Origin: Rhipicephalus microplus
Taxonomy: Eukaryota > Arthropoda > Arachnida > Ixodida > Ixodidae
Reading direction: 5' to 3'
DNA length: 64,000 bases
Assembly (NCBI RefSeq): GCF_043290135.1
Contig: NC_134704.1
Coordinates: forward strand, 16,392,001 to 16,456,000
Shown: positions 12,628 through 21,709 of the stretch, one piece after another
Numbering within the stretch: position 1 is the stretch's first letter
How the letters are laid out: every line of letters begins with the position of its first letter
Program-made: the position numbers and the translations under genes
Notes under the pieces: model-generated
What the model was told of the DNA's origin: nothing
What the model saw: the letters and a program-made list of their open reading frames with translations, nothing else
Database searches by the model: none

Positions 12628-13922
12628 ATATTCTCGTTAGTTCATATTCTGTAGCTGTCCTTTTGTTTTCTAGCTGCTTCGAGGTGGTTTCTTTGGAGTG
12701 CTCACGTGGGCTTTTGTCACATTTATTTGCGGAATGCTTTAAGGACCTGATTTGTCACCCATGTATGGATCTCCTGTGGCGTGATCCCGTTCACGGTAAA
12801 GCGCTCTATACAGACCAGAACAAGGCTAGCAGTGATCAAAGTCAGGTTTAACTGAATAGACTATGTCTAAAAATAATATAATTACCAAAAATACCCACAG
12901 CGCAATCGCAACAATTAACGTAAAATCGCCTAAAGCCTTCGGAAACATGTAGCTCACTAGAGCACCGTGCTAGAAAGGGTGCCATTGCCTCGCCGAGTGA
13001 ACAAACGCCTATTTTCCTTCGCTTTGCTGAAGCGCCGCCCATACACCTGATGGGAGAAAAAAAAACTGATTGAACTTTTTTCAGACGATGCATATATCAA
13101 CTACTGGAGCAAGCACAAAGTCTATAAAGCATTGAACATGTCAGATACCAAGTTTTATTGTAGGCACCGATAAATGATACCAAGAGCAGATGTCGCACTG
13201 TGCGGTAGAAGCGTGGAATCGCACCATGAGAGATCGGTAACGAGTGGTAACTGTAATCTGCGAACCCTACAAGGGTCTCACCTATAATTTATCGTCGTCA
13301 TCATAATCAGACACGGAATTACCAAGCGTTCATGTCACTTGGACTGATGTCACGCGTTCAACCACGCACCTTAAAGCAAGAGAACATTGAGTGAAGGCCT
13401 GGTGGACTATCAGTTTTATGTATTAGCTATAACTAACCTGAAAACGTTGAAACATTTTAAGAACAAACCTCTTACAGTTAAAATTAAGGCGCCTGCTGGG
13501 GGCAAAAAAACACAACAAATAAACACCCGCGCAGTTTGCTTAGGTGCACCTACGCTAATACGCGTAATTGCTTGTAATGTACTCACTCTTAAAGACTTCA
13601 TATTTAATAGTTATTTGCCCCAAGATAGCGTGACCTAAGGGGACCTTGTATTATTGAATCATGAAGACTGTGGCTAATGCTTATCTGAAAAACAAAACAC
13701 GTATGCAATTGTGTACTGTATGAGCTCCTGGTCTATAAATTATAAATCGTACGCCACGGCCTCTCGTGCCTGTAGGAACAAAAGTATATCATACTATCAC
13801 CCAAACTTAAAAAAGTACGAAAAACAAATACATCCAGCACGCTCAACAACACACAGAAAAAAATAAAGGCCGGCACACGTAGCGTGGAAAACACGCCGGC
13901 GTATTCCTGCGTCAGAGAGAAA
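12628..13922. other. Gene-poor stretch downstream of the M13 gene
   Basis: No supported gene. This is the 3' flank of the minus-strand M13 gene. No AATAAA (TTTATT on the plus strand) is seen within the first several hundred bases; the nearest clear one is near 13152. Confidence 0.5.
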
Positions 13923-15890
13923 TCACTGGGAGGTTTTGTTCTGTCCGAGAGCAGGCTGAGAACAAGAATCCCGTTTCGTCATCGCTGTGCCAGGTCGACA
14001 TTGAAATGCGTCTTCGAAGTCATTTATGTATTTCAAGGGCGCGTTGATGAGGTTTACATCACTTGCTGTAGACGTTCTTGGGCAGCGCGAGTAGGTGGAA
14101 AGAATGTAGAACAGCTGGCTGTGCGACATGCGCCAGAATCCCCAGGCCGGCTTCACAATGAGCCACTGTGGTCGGTAAAAGGCGTTCAGTACGGACGACA
14201 GGCTCAACGCAGTGAAGAAGGAAGTGATATCATTGGGGTTCATACGGCTGCTGTTGCTCCAGTAAAAACTGTCGTAGCACTCTTGAATCCGCAACATGTT
14301 GGCGGTGGTATGTGGCGCCCACGTAACAGTGCGGAAAACCATGAACCAAAGCGCCTCGGCGAGGACTCGGCCGGCGTAGGCCATGTTTGACAGTTCCAAG
14401 TGGACGTCTCCCACTTTGACAAAGTTGTAGAGGTTAGTATCCACGTACACACTGCGATTTCCGTTGATTCTTAGGTGAATAAAGCTGCGTAAATATTTTC
14501 CGTTGAAGTGCGCGAAAAATGCTTTGGTATAATCGAAGTCAAAAGCGAGCGCCTCAAGTAAATTGCTCGCAAAGTCGTGCGACACTTCGGGAATTGGCGC
14601 ACTCGTGTCGACAACTTCTCTGGGTGTCAACAGCACCAGATCGCGGAAGAAGCGCTCCATGCGATTCTGGTCGTCTGCTGCAACCATACCACTCTTGATT
14701 AAGTCCGCTCGCACGGCGTCCTTGACGTTGTCGAAGATGACATGAAGCTTTGCGTCTTTGGCGGGACTGGTAAAGATGGCTACCTTTACCATGAGCACCA
14801 GTTGCCACACGTGATTGATCTGTTTCTTACAGACTTCAAATAAATGCTGAGGCGTTTGTCCGCTTGGGGCCTTGAACATCTTCCCACCCCGCATGACGCT
14901 GTGCCAAAGGAGAAAGGCAGCACCAGTCGAGGCTTCGGGTTCCCGAGAAAATATTTCGATAAACGCTCGAATAGTACGCGAGTGCCTAACAGTCAAGAGT
15001 GGCACAGTCGCAAGTGTTAATCCATTAGCCACTAAGCCAGCTTCAAGGTCTTCAAGGTTCCAAATGTCACGCTGGAAATCACTGCGGTTGGCGGTTGTGT
15101 ACATGACGCTTCCCTCGTGGTCCACACGATATATACTGCATATGTTGGCTTTGAGCTGAAGCGTTCTTTCTTCGGTGACTGGTACGGGCAAGACATTGTT
15201 AATGGCAATCAGTGATGCAGAAAGGACATCCCGAGCGTGGGAATTTTCTTTACTGCAGTTAAGCTGAATGCCTACCCTGATGACTGGTTCGTTGAACCAT
15301 TGAAGCACGTAGAGCGCCGCGTTAAGCCTGTACTTGAGAATTGACCTCGTAGCGTAAATAAACGCTTTTTTCGCGTCCATATTCTTCAGGAGAACTTCTT
15401 CTTTTCGAACGAGGGCGACGGCAAGTGAACTAGTGAAATTCTCCCTCATGATGCTTCCGAGGCAAGACCGATGATACTCGATGAGGAATACTCCCGCTGG
15501 GCTTCTGGGTGCATCGGGCGGCATCACTCCAGTGAACACCATGCGCTCGAATTCGGCTTCGGTGTTGTCTTCCGGCCAGAGTCGGTTGTTGATGACACCG
15601 GAGCACACGTAGGCGAAGAAGTCTCGGCAGGGGTTAGCGCTGATGTTGATGTAGCCCAGGGTTTCTCGCATGTCGTCCGGGCAACAGAAGGGGCTTTCCT
15701 TTTGCCCTTGGGCTCCTTGCTTCAATGGCCAATGGGGGCCTACGAGGACGATCGCTGATATGACGACCACGACGGCAGCGATCGCAAAGACGGTCACGCC
15801 CACGGTGAACATGAGCCGAAACTTCTCGCGATTGGCGGAGATCTGGCTGCTTCGATCACCGGAGTCCGGGACAGGGAAAGAGCTGGCCAT
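13923..15890 (-). CDS. Neprilysin-like (peptidase family M13) protein lacking the zinc motif
   Basis: A 655-codon single-exon frame. M13 enzymes are type II membrane zinc metallopeptidases that cleave small extracellular peptides. Seen here: a short cytoplasmic N-terminus; one hydrophobic anchor (about residues 28-50); the family's N-terminal cysteine framework, with Cys69-Cys70 and PCRDFFAYVCSG at 87-98 (compare PC.DFY.YACG); and a C-terminal block with SHSQLFYI, a later NAPLKYINDF, and a QCRPGTAM segment like the M13 end. Several N-glycosylation sequons are present. The catalytic HExxH and the downstream ExxxD are absent; the expected region holds TNLYNFVKVGDVHLEL and LAEALW (about 482-515). 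At 655 residues it is shorter than the usual ~700-770. The start chosen is the ATG at 15890 (A at -3, G at +4). The frame continues to a GTG at 15929, but that part is the (CAA)n tail of the adjacent LINE. It is probably a pseudoenzyme or a young intronless copy; peptidase activity is not expected. Confidence 0.8.
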   Translation of the reverse strand: MASSFPVPDSGDRSSQISANREKFRLMFTVGVTVFAIAAVVVVISAIVLVGPHWPLKQGAQGQKESPFCCPDDMRETLGYINISANPCRDFFAYVCSGVINNRLWPEDNTEAEFERMVFTGVMPPDAPRSPAGVFLIEYHRSCLGSIMRENFTSSLAVALVRKEEVLLKNMDAKKAFIYATRSILKYRLNAALYVLQWFNEPVIRVGIQLNCSKENSHARDVLSASLIAINNVLPVPVTEERTLQLKANICSIYRVDHEGSVMYTTANRSDFQRDIWNLEDLEAGLVANGLTLATVPLLTVRHSRTIRAFIEIFSREPEASTGAAFLLWHSVMRGGKMFKAPSGQTPQHLFEVCKKQINHVWQLVLMVKVAIFTSPAKDAKLHVIFDNVKDAVRADLIKSGMVAADDQNRMERFFRDLVLLTPREVVDTSAPIPEVSHDFASNLLEALAFDFDYTKAFFAHFNGKYLRSFIHLRINGNRSVYVDTNLYNFVKVGDVHLELSNMAYAGRVLAEALWFMVFRTVTWAPHTTANMLRIQECYDSFYWSNSSRMNPNDITSFFTALSLSSVLNAFYRPQWLIVKPAWGFWRMSHSQLFYILSTYSRCPRTSTASDVNLINAPLKYINDFEDAFQCRPGTAMTKRDSCSQPALGQNKTSQ

Positions 15891-15894
15891 TCTG
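15886..15894. repeat. Target-site duplication of element 1, left copy
   Basis: GCCATTCTG, identical to 21406-21414. On the minus strand it reads CAGAATGGC and contains the M13 start codon. Confidence 0.7.
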
Positions 15895-16240
15895 TTGTTG
15901 TTGTTGTTGTTGCCCCTTCGCACTGGCACATACCCACTATGGGGGATTGGCCATGAAATCTAGAAGTAGCCTGTATGAGATCTACTAAAAGGTTTATCCT
16001 AAATGAAAAACTAATGATATAATAGAAAAGAATAATTAACTAGAAAAAGAATATTAAACTAAACAAATAATTGAAGATTGAATCAAGAAGAGTAAAGGGG
16101 AGGTAATACTACAGTGTAAGACAGAAATTTTGAGTAGACCAGACAATCGAGCTTATCTCACCCGTTCACAATCAAATGAATGTGCAAATTTCATTCAAAA
16201 TTAGACAAGTGTCGTCAGAAATATATTTAAGCAGGCATTA

Positions 16241-19200
16241 TTATGACATGCGCTTTGATTCTCGAATGAAATTGCATACAGCATCGAATACGCTCCTGTG
16301 GCAATGTCCCAAGCTAAAGGCACCGAAACTTAGAACATTATCTGCAGTTAAATTTAATCCTACTGCGTGAAACGGAACAATTAAAAGTCTTTTCCTAATT
16401 AATGAATAGTTTTTACATGTTATAAAGTAATGCTCTATTGTTTCCGTTTCTTCACAAAATGGACACAGGGGGGATATCGCCAGACCAGCTCTGTGCAAGT
16501 AAAAGTTTAATGGAGGGACACGACATCGAAATTTGGTTAAAATAACTTCTAACTTTTTAGATTGACTCCACTGAGGTTTCCAGGGATATGTAAGGTGCTG
16601 ATAGTCCGTATATTTAGTAATATTTTCCATCATATCCGTATAAATAGCCAATTTTCTATATCTGATCGACACTATGTGTTCCGATTCTGGTAGTACCGAG
16701 ATCACAGGGCCATCAAGTGTGGCTCGAGATAGTGAATCGGCCATTTCATTCAACCGTATGCCACAGTGTCCCGGGACCCAGACTAACTTCAGGAACTTCA
16801 CATGAGGTGGAACTAATGTTTGTAATGTCGCTAGAGCTCTTGATTGTTCTGAAGCTGTGAGAGTAGTACACAGCGAAAGAGAATCAGTAATTATCATTGC
16901 ACTCTCTTCGTTTGAAGGAAGTTTTCGTAGCGCTAAAATAATAGCCAAGAGCTCAGCTTCGAAAACCGGAGTGAAGTCTGGTAGTCTTACCGAGAATGAC
17001 CAACCGAGGTAATCTGAGACGATTCCTACTGCTGCCTTTTCTTTATTCACAGAAGCGTCTGTGGCTATTATGTTCTTTATTTCCGCATGAGCTATGTAAT
17101 CTTCTAACCTGTCATTTAAGTAACTCGAAGATTGAAACTTAGATAGTGGGGGAAAAATTTCATCACATTCTATCGTAATATTGTGATTTAATGCTTTGGT
17201 TCCAATTACCGATCTGATATCCACCTTTATGCTTTCCAGTTTCTTTTGTACAAAAATAATCTGGGGAGTACGAAAGCGTGGCCAGTGAGCGAGGAAGAAG
17301 GCGTCGGGTTCACTAATAAAGGCATATGCAGACCGTCTCGCTGATAAGCCGTAAAATTTCAAGTATGTTTGTACAGTTAGGATACGGAATCGGCAAAGAA
17401 TAGTTGGTATGCGAGCTTCCTGATATAGTACATTAATAGCGACATACCTGGGGAGTCGCAAACACAAACGTAACGCTTCTCGCTCTAATAGAACTAACGG
17501 TTTAATTTTGTACGTAGGGCCACCCGAAAATAATATACACCCAAATTCTAGTATTGGGCGCATGTACATTTTATATATCATTAATAAGGTGTGTCTACGT
17601 AACCCATATTTTCTGTTGCTCAACCTTCGCAATAAGCCTGATGCTCGTTGTGCCTTTGCCACGATATAGTCTATGTGAGGGCTCCAGTTAAGTTTCTCGT
17701 TATAAATAATGCCCAAATATTTGATAGACTCTACTTGTGGAATCGGTTCCTGATTATAAAGTACTGAAATTTGAATAGAATCTGCTATAGGGAACACCAG
17801 GAGCGCACTTTTACTGATGTTTAGAGACAATGAAATTGAATGCAGCCAAATTTCAAGAGAATACATGTACTTTTGCAATTTTTGATGCAAAGAATAAATG
17901 TCACTGTCTGCAACGAAAAATGCAATGTCGTCTGCATAAATGTAGACAGTGATATCTCGTTCAATGGGAATTGAGCTCATCAACACATTGAATAACAGCG
18001 GAGATAGAACCGCCCCTTGAGGTACTCCACGTTGCTGTTTGAATTTAGATGAGTGACATCCATCCTTTGCACAATAAAATTCTCTCGATTTTAGAAACTC
18101 TGCTACCCAATCAACAATATATCGCGGAAAGTCACATTCGTGTAACGAGTTCAATAAAATTGAGTGCTCAACGCTATCATAAGCTTTAGCTATGTCTAGT
18201 GTTACTAGTACCGCGTATTGTCGTCTTTTTCGGGCAAGCTGTATTCGGCTCTCTAAGTCGGCATGAGCACACCAAATTGAGCATTCGCTACGAAAACCTA
18301 TTTGAAATGGTTTCAATATTAGCTTGTCAGCCATCCAAACTTTTATTCTATTATTGAGAACTCTCTCTATAATTTTGATCAGGTGAGATGTTAGAGAGAT
18401 TGGTCTGATGTTGTCAATGTTAAAACCTGACCCTTGTTTTTTTAATATGGGAATCACTCTAGCTATTTTCCAGTCATGTGGTATCCAGGCATTGCTTAAG
18501 GAATAGTTTATAAGGTTGAGGACGTCGCCGGGTGATATCTGGAATAAAATTTTAATCATAGGAACTGTTATACCGTCAGGACCAGGAGCCGAAGAGGGTA
18601 AGTTTCTAATTACGCTTGACATTTCGGACAATGTCACTTTTTCGTAGTCAGTCTTTATAGAGGACTTTTGCCAGTTGATTGTCAAAGTCGACGAAAATCT
18701 GTTAGCTAGACCTCTTCCGATTGTCTCCAACGAATTAGTCATTTCTTCCGTCGATAACCTGTCATAATCAGAGTTAGCTAGAGACGGCAGAATTTTGCGC
18801 GATCTCATATATCGGAATAACGCTTTCTTATTTCTAGGTTTGGAAAGAAAGTCGAAATGTTTTTTGTCATAGTCTTCTTTAGCTTTAGCCACGGTGCGCT
18901 TAAATGTAGCAGCAATAAACTTGTAATCTGCCCAATTTTTGGGGGACTGATTATGAATTAGCTGCTTCCAAGCTGCTTGTCGTCGTCTATGATCACGAGA
19001 GCACTCAGAATTCCACCACTGGCTACAAGGCTTTCTCGTATCAGACTCAATAGAAAATTCTGCTTTTTTGAACGTTCTTTTAATTACCGCACTTAATTTC
19101 ATGGCTTTATTTTCATCGTTGTCTTCAGTGGGAGTAGTCAAAGCAACTTCTAGGTCATTTTTAAATTTGGAATAATTGATAAAGGTTCGAGCTTGGGAGC

Positions 19201-19870
19201 AAGATGGAATAATGGGGCAAGAAATTTCAAACAGTACTGGTAAATGGTCACTGTTGGTGGCGCAGTCTAGAGTAGTCCAAGATACGCTAGAAATACCCGA
19301 GCTTATAAAACTCAAATCTAAGGCAGAGCGGGATCGGTCTCGGATAAATGTGGGAGTTCTAGCGTTGAGGCATGATAAATTATGGTCTATAGACCAGTCC
19401 CACAAGCGTTGTCCACATTGATCAGTCCTAAAACCCCAACTAGTGTGGTGAGAATTAAAATCTCCAACCATAATTTTTTCTGTGCACCACGAATTAACAG
19501 CCATGTCTAAACATCGCGTGTCTTGTACACCCAGAGGAAAGTAAAGATTTACTAGAGAGAAGGGAGAGCATCCAGGCAAGGTGATGTCTAAGGCGAAAAT
19601 TTCACATTCGGGGGATATACGTTTGTACGAAGTTTTGATCTTTGAACTAATTTTATTATTGACAAAGAACGCTAAACCTCCACCTTTGGATGGGCGATCC
19701 AGGCGAAAAGACCGGAAATTAGGTAGGTAAAACGAATTATGTGCTGACAGCCACGTTTCTTGCAGTGCAATAATGTCTGGATTGAATTTACAAGATAAAT
19801 ACAATAAATCTGTACTAGCTGAATGAATAGATCGGCAGTTCCAATGAAGAATTTTGATAGAACCTATCAT
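16241..19870 (-). CDS. Element 1 ORF2: APE endonuclease - reverse transcriptase - RNase H polyprotein
   Basis: 1,209 residues that carry out target-primed reverse transcription. The N-terminal APE-type endonuclease has HWNCRS, LQETW, GDFNSHH, a later ALDLSF and NSDHLPV, so the catalytic set is complete. The RT domain has APGPDG, RPISLTS, TLDIAKAYDSV, GVPQGAVLSPLLFN and YADD (near residue 644). RNase H lies at about 932-1050, with ATDAS, FEAELLA, ITDSLS, VPGHCGI and MADSLS, so the D-E-D-D set looks intact. A C-terminal CX2CX7HX4C knuckle sits near 1135-1152. The ATG at 19870 overlaps the ORF1 stop as ATGA, the arrangement used for termination-reinitiation in several LINEs. No frameshift or internal stop. 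Confidence 0.95.
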   Translation of the reverse strand: MIGSIKILHWNCRSIHSASTDLLYLSCKFNPDIIALQETWLSAHNSFYLPNFRSFRLDRPSKGGGLAFFVNNKISSKIKTSYKRISPECEIFALDITLPGCSPFSLVNLYFPLGVQDTRCLDMAVNSWCTEKIMVGDFNSHHTSWGFRTDQCGQRLWDWSIDHNLSCLNARTPTFIRDRSRSALDLSFISSGISSVSWTTLDCATNSDHLPVLFEISCPIIPSCSQARTFINYSKFKNDLEVALTTPTEDNDENKAMKLSAVIKRTFKKAEFSIESDTRKPCSQWWNSECSRDHRRRQAAWKQLIHNQSPKNWADYKFIAATFKRTVAKAKEDYDKKHFDFLSKPRNKKALFRYMRSRKILPSLANSDYDRLSTEEMTNSLETIGRGLANRFSSTLTINWQKSSIKTDYEKVTLSEMSSVIRNLPSSAPGPDGITVPMIKILFQISPGDVLNLINYSLSNAWIPHDWKIARVIPILKKQGSGFNIDNIRPISLTSHLIKIIERVLNNRIKVWMADKLILKPFQIGFRSECSIWCAHADLESRIQLARKRRQYAVLVTLDIAKAYDSVEHSILLNSLHECDFPRYIVDWVAEFLKSREFYCAKDGCHSSKFKQQRGVPQGAVLSPLLFNVLMSSIPIERDITVYIYADDIAFFVADSDIYSLHQKLQKYMYSLEIWLHSISLSLNISKSALLVFPIADSIQISVLYNQEPIPQVESIKYLGIIYNEKLNWSPHIDYIVAKAQRASGLLRRLSNRKYGLRRHTLLMIYKMYMRPILEFGCILFSGGPTYKIKPLVLLEREALRLCLRLPRYVAINVLYQEARIPTILCRFRILTVQTYLKFYGLSARRSAYAFISEPDAFFLAHWPRFRTPQIIFVQKKLESIKVDIRSVIGTKALNHNITIECDEIFPPLSKFQSSSYLNDRLEDYIAHAEIKNIIATDASVNKEKAAVGIVSDYLGWSFSVRLPDFTPVFEAELLAIILALRKLPSNEESAMIITDSLSLCTTLTASEQSRALATLQTLVPPHVKFLKLVWVPGHCGIRLNEMADSLSRATLDGPVISVLPESEHIVSIRYRKLAIYTDMMENITKYTDYQHLTYPWKPQWSQSKKLEVILTKFRCRVPPLNFYLHRAGLAISPLCPFCEETETIEHYFITCKNYSLIRKRLLIVPFHAVGLNLTADNVLSFGAFSLGHCHRSVFDAVCNFIRESKRMS

Positions 19871-21204
19871 TTTGACAGAATTGTTTCGGCAACTACCTTA
19901 TCTAAAATGCTGTCTTTAAGAAAATCGCTCTTCGATAGGTTCTCCTTCGGGTATTTTTTGTTTTTTGAATGTTTTGAAGAGCCAGTGTTTTTGGAGACAG
20001 GTGATCGAGTGCGCTTTAGGGATTTGATGTCCATGTCCATATCTTCAGAATCCTGACCATCCTCTAGTATGTCTTCACTTATCCTCTGGTTGTCTGTACA
20101 AGAGGGCCCTGCAGCCTGTACTTCTGAAGGAGATGACTCTGCGTCTGCTTCACTTGGTGGGAGAGTTACGTTGTCTTGGGAAGTATCCTTCATATCTCTT
20201 TGTGGCCCATATATTTGCGTCAACTGAGTGGCTACAATATGAGATAAGGAGTCACAAAGGGTGGTGGCCAGGCGATCTATAGCTTTCTCCATCGCTTTTT
20301 CAATCATGTCTGCAATGGACACTGAAAGAGAAGCTTCTAAAGTTGCATTATGCCGGGCTGCAACACCAGCATATCCCTGGGTTCTTGCCTGAATTTCAGC
20401 GATGGCGTCTTTTCGTGAACAGCGTCTGCGATCAACAATTTCCAGAATTTGAGTCTCCCGCGCTTTGGCTGAGCAATTAGCGTTATCTGCGCAGTGCTGC
20501 TCATGACAAAGACAACACTTTTCTTCAGTACAATTGCATTCATTTGCAGTATGTGCCTCACCACATTTTCGGCATCTGGGAGCTGACCTACATCCTTTTA
20601 AAGTGTGTCCATAGCGCCAACATTTCTGACACTGGAGGGGACGAGGTGACAGCTGTTCGACTCTGAATATTAAAGGCCACGCCTTGATTTCAGTGGGGCG
20701 AATCGACCCGGCAAATGTGACAATTACAGACTCAGTAGGGATCTTTGTCTGTTCTACAACTCGTGAGCATCTATAAACTGCAATTGCACCTGCCTCAGAG
20801 AACATCTCTAGGACCTCAGCTGGAGTCATGTTAATGTCTACGCCTCGGACAATACCTCTGACGCATGCTAGGTGAGGAGGAATGAAGGCGCTCACCGGAT
20901 TGGTAGCAAACATCGAGCATTTAAGTAAGTCTTTGACACAGAGCTGGTCAGGAGAAAAGCAGACAATGCCTCCCTTGCCAAACTGCCGGACCTCTGTGAT
21001 GGTGTGATAGTGAGTTGTCGCTGCTTTGAGTTCCGACTGGATCAACTTAGGGTTTTTCATCTTAATGACTCCGTCGTTGCTTGGGACTAGGGCCACAGGA
21101 ACGGAAGCGACGCCATTTCGTAGGAACTGGTCCACTGGTAGCTCCTGCGGTGAAAGAGAAGCAGACCAGAGATAAGTCCCTGGTCCAGGCGAAGAAAGCG
21201 GCAT
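19867..21204 (-). CDS. Element 1 ORF1: Gag-like nucleic-acid-binding protein with CCHC knuckles
   Basis: 445 residues beginning with ATG. In I-type LINEs, ORF1 binds element RNA and forms the ribonucleoprotein. After an N-terminal region with an RRM-like feel (GIVCFSPDQL, RGIVRGVDINMTP), three cysteine knuckles follow in series: CQKCWRYGHTLKGC (CX2CX4HX4C), CRKCGEAHTANEC (CX2CX3HX4C) and a CLCHEQH...C variant. The C-terminal third is acidic, then Lys/Ser-rich. The stop codon TGA shares bases with the ORF2 ATG. The frame is intact. Confidence 0.9.
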   Translation of the reverse strand: MPLSSPGPGTYLWSASLSPQELPVDQFLRNGVASVPVALVPSNDGVIKMKNPKLIQSELKAATTHYHTITEVRQFGKGGIVCFSPDQLCVKDLLKCSMFATNPVSAFIPPHLACVRGIVRGVDINMTPAEVLEMFSEAGAIAVYRCSRVVEQTKIPTESVIVTFAGSIRPTEIKAWPLIFRVEQLSPRPLQCQKCWRYGHTLKGCRSAPRCRKCGEAHTANECNCTEEKCCLCHEQHCADNANCSAKARETQILEIVDRRRCSRKDAIAEIQARTQGYAGVAARHNATLEASLSVSIADMIEKAMEKAIDRLATTLCDSLSHIVATQLTQIYGPQRDMKDTSQDNVTLPPSEADAESSPSEVQAAGPSCTDNQRISEDILEDGQDSEDMDMDIKSLKRTRSPVSKNTGSSKHSKNKKYPKENLSKSDFLKDSILDKVVAETILSK

Positions 21205-21405
21205 CTGTCTGGATTGACTAGCCAGAAGGGTACTAGCTAATCAATGCTAAGGCTTTAGATACGCCTATCCAAGAAGAAATTCAGTATTGGCTACTCAGAT
21301 TTCAGCCAAACCCCCAGAGTAAGCAAGCGAGCAAGTGGCCGATGAGCTGTACAGCAAGATCCGCCGTCAGAAGAGACCGGTTCGGCGATGGTTGCACTCG
21401 GAAAT

Positions 21406-21414
21406 GCCATTCTG
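21406..21414. repeat. Target-site duplication of element 1, right copy
   Basis: GCCATTCTG, matching 15886-15894. It marks the 5' end of element 1; sequence to the right of it would be the original upstream flank of the M13 gene. Confidence 0.7.
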
Positions 21415-21494
21415 GCATTGTTTTCTTCTTCTTCTGCAACATCGAGACGCAAGAAACATCCCCTACCTCATCCAATCGAAACAGACTCTCCATC

Positions 21495-21502
21495 CTTATA
21501 TA
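21495..21502 (-). promoter_or_regulatory. Candidate TATA box of the M13 gene, displaced by the LINE
   Basis: TATATAAG on the minus strand, about 80 bp upstream of the right target-site copy. If element 1 is removed, it would lie about 80-90 bp upstream of the M13 ATG. Between it and the junction lies GATGTTGCAG, which could also be a splice acceptor. Inference from position and motif only. Confidence 0.35.
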
Positions 21503-21523
21503 ATGCAATATTTATACTATCTT

Positions 21524-21709
21524 GAGTTTCACGTCTTAAAACCACGTAATGATTATGAGAGATGCCGTAATGAAGGACTCAGGAAAGTTTGACAGTACAT
21601 AGACCTCTATCTTTTTGCCTCCGTGGAAATGCAATTGCCGTGACAGGGATTAGATTCTGCGACATTTGGGTCAGCAACCGAGCACCCTAGCCCCAATCCC
21701 CCGAGGCGT
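21524..21709 (-). mobile_element. Ruka-type SINE, diverged
   Basis: Minus-strand copy with ACGTCTTAAAACCACG, TATGAGAGATGCCGTAATG, and at the far end GGTCAGCAACCGAGCACC and CCTAGCCCC, the complement of the tRNA-like head. More diverged than the 47-kb copy, so older. It sits directly upstream of the candidate M13 TATA box. Confidence 0.7.

Larger units (their letters stand above)
15894..21405 (-). mobile_element. Full-length I-type non-LTR retrotransposon (element 1)
   Basis: A 5.5-kb LINE on the minus strand: about 200 bp of 5' UTR (21205-21405), ORF1, ORF2, about 350 bp of 3' UTR, then a (CAA)n tail at 15894-15912. A 9-bp direct repeat GCCATTCTG flanks it (15886-15894 and 21406-21414) and is the best target-site duplication; its last base could equally belong to the tail. 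Both ORFs are open, and endonuclease, RT and RNase H motifs are intact, so the copy looks young and possibly competent. EN-RT-RNase H order with a CCHC ORF1 fits the I superfamily; the exact clade would need a phylogeny. Confidence 0.88.

Noticed and set aside
16241..21204. Retrovirus or LTR element
   Set aside because: No protease, no integrase, no LTRs; an APE endonuclease and a (CAA)n tail mark it as a non-LTR element.
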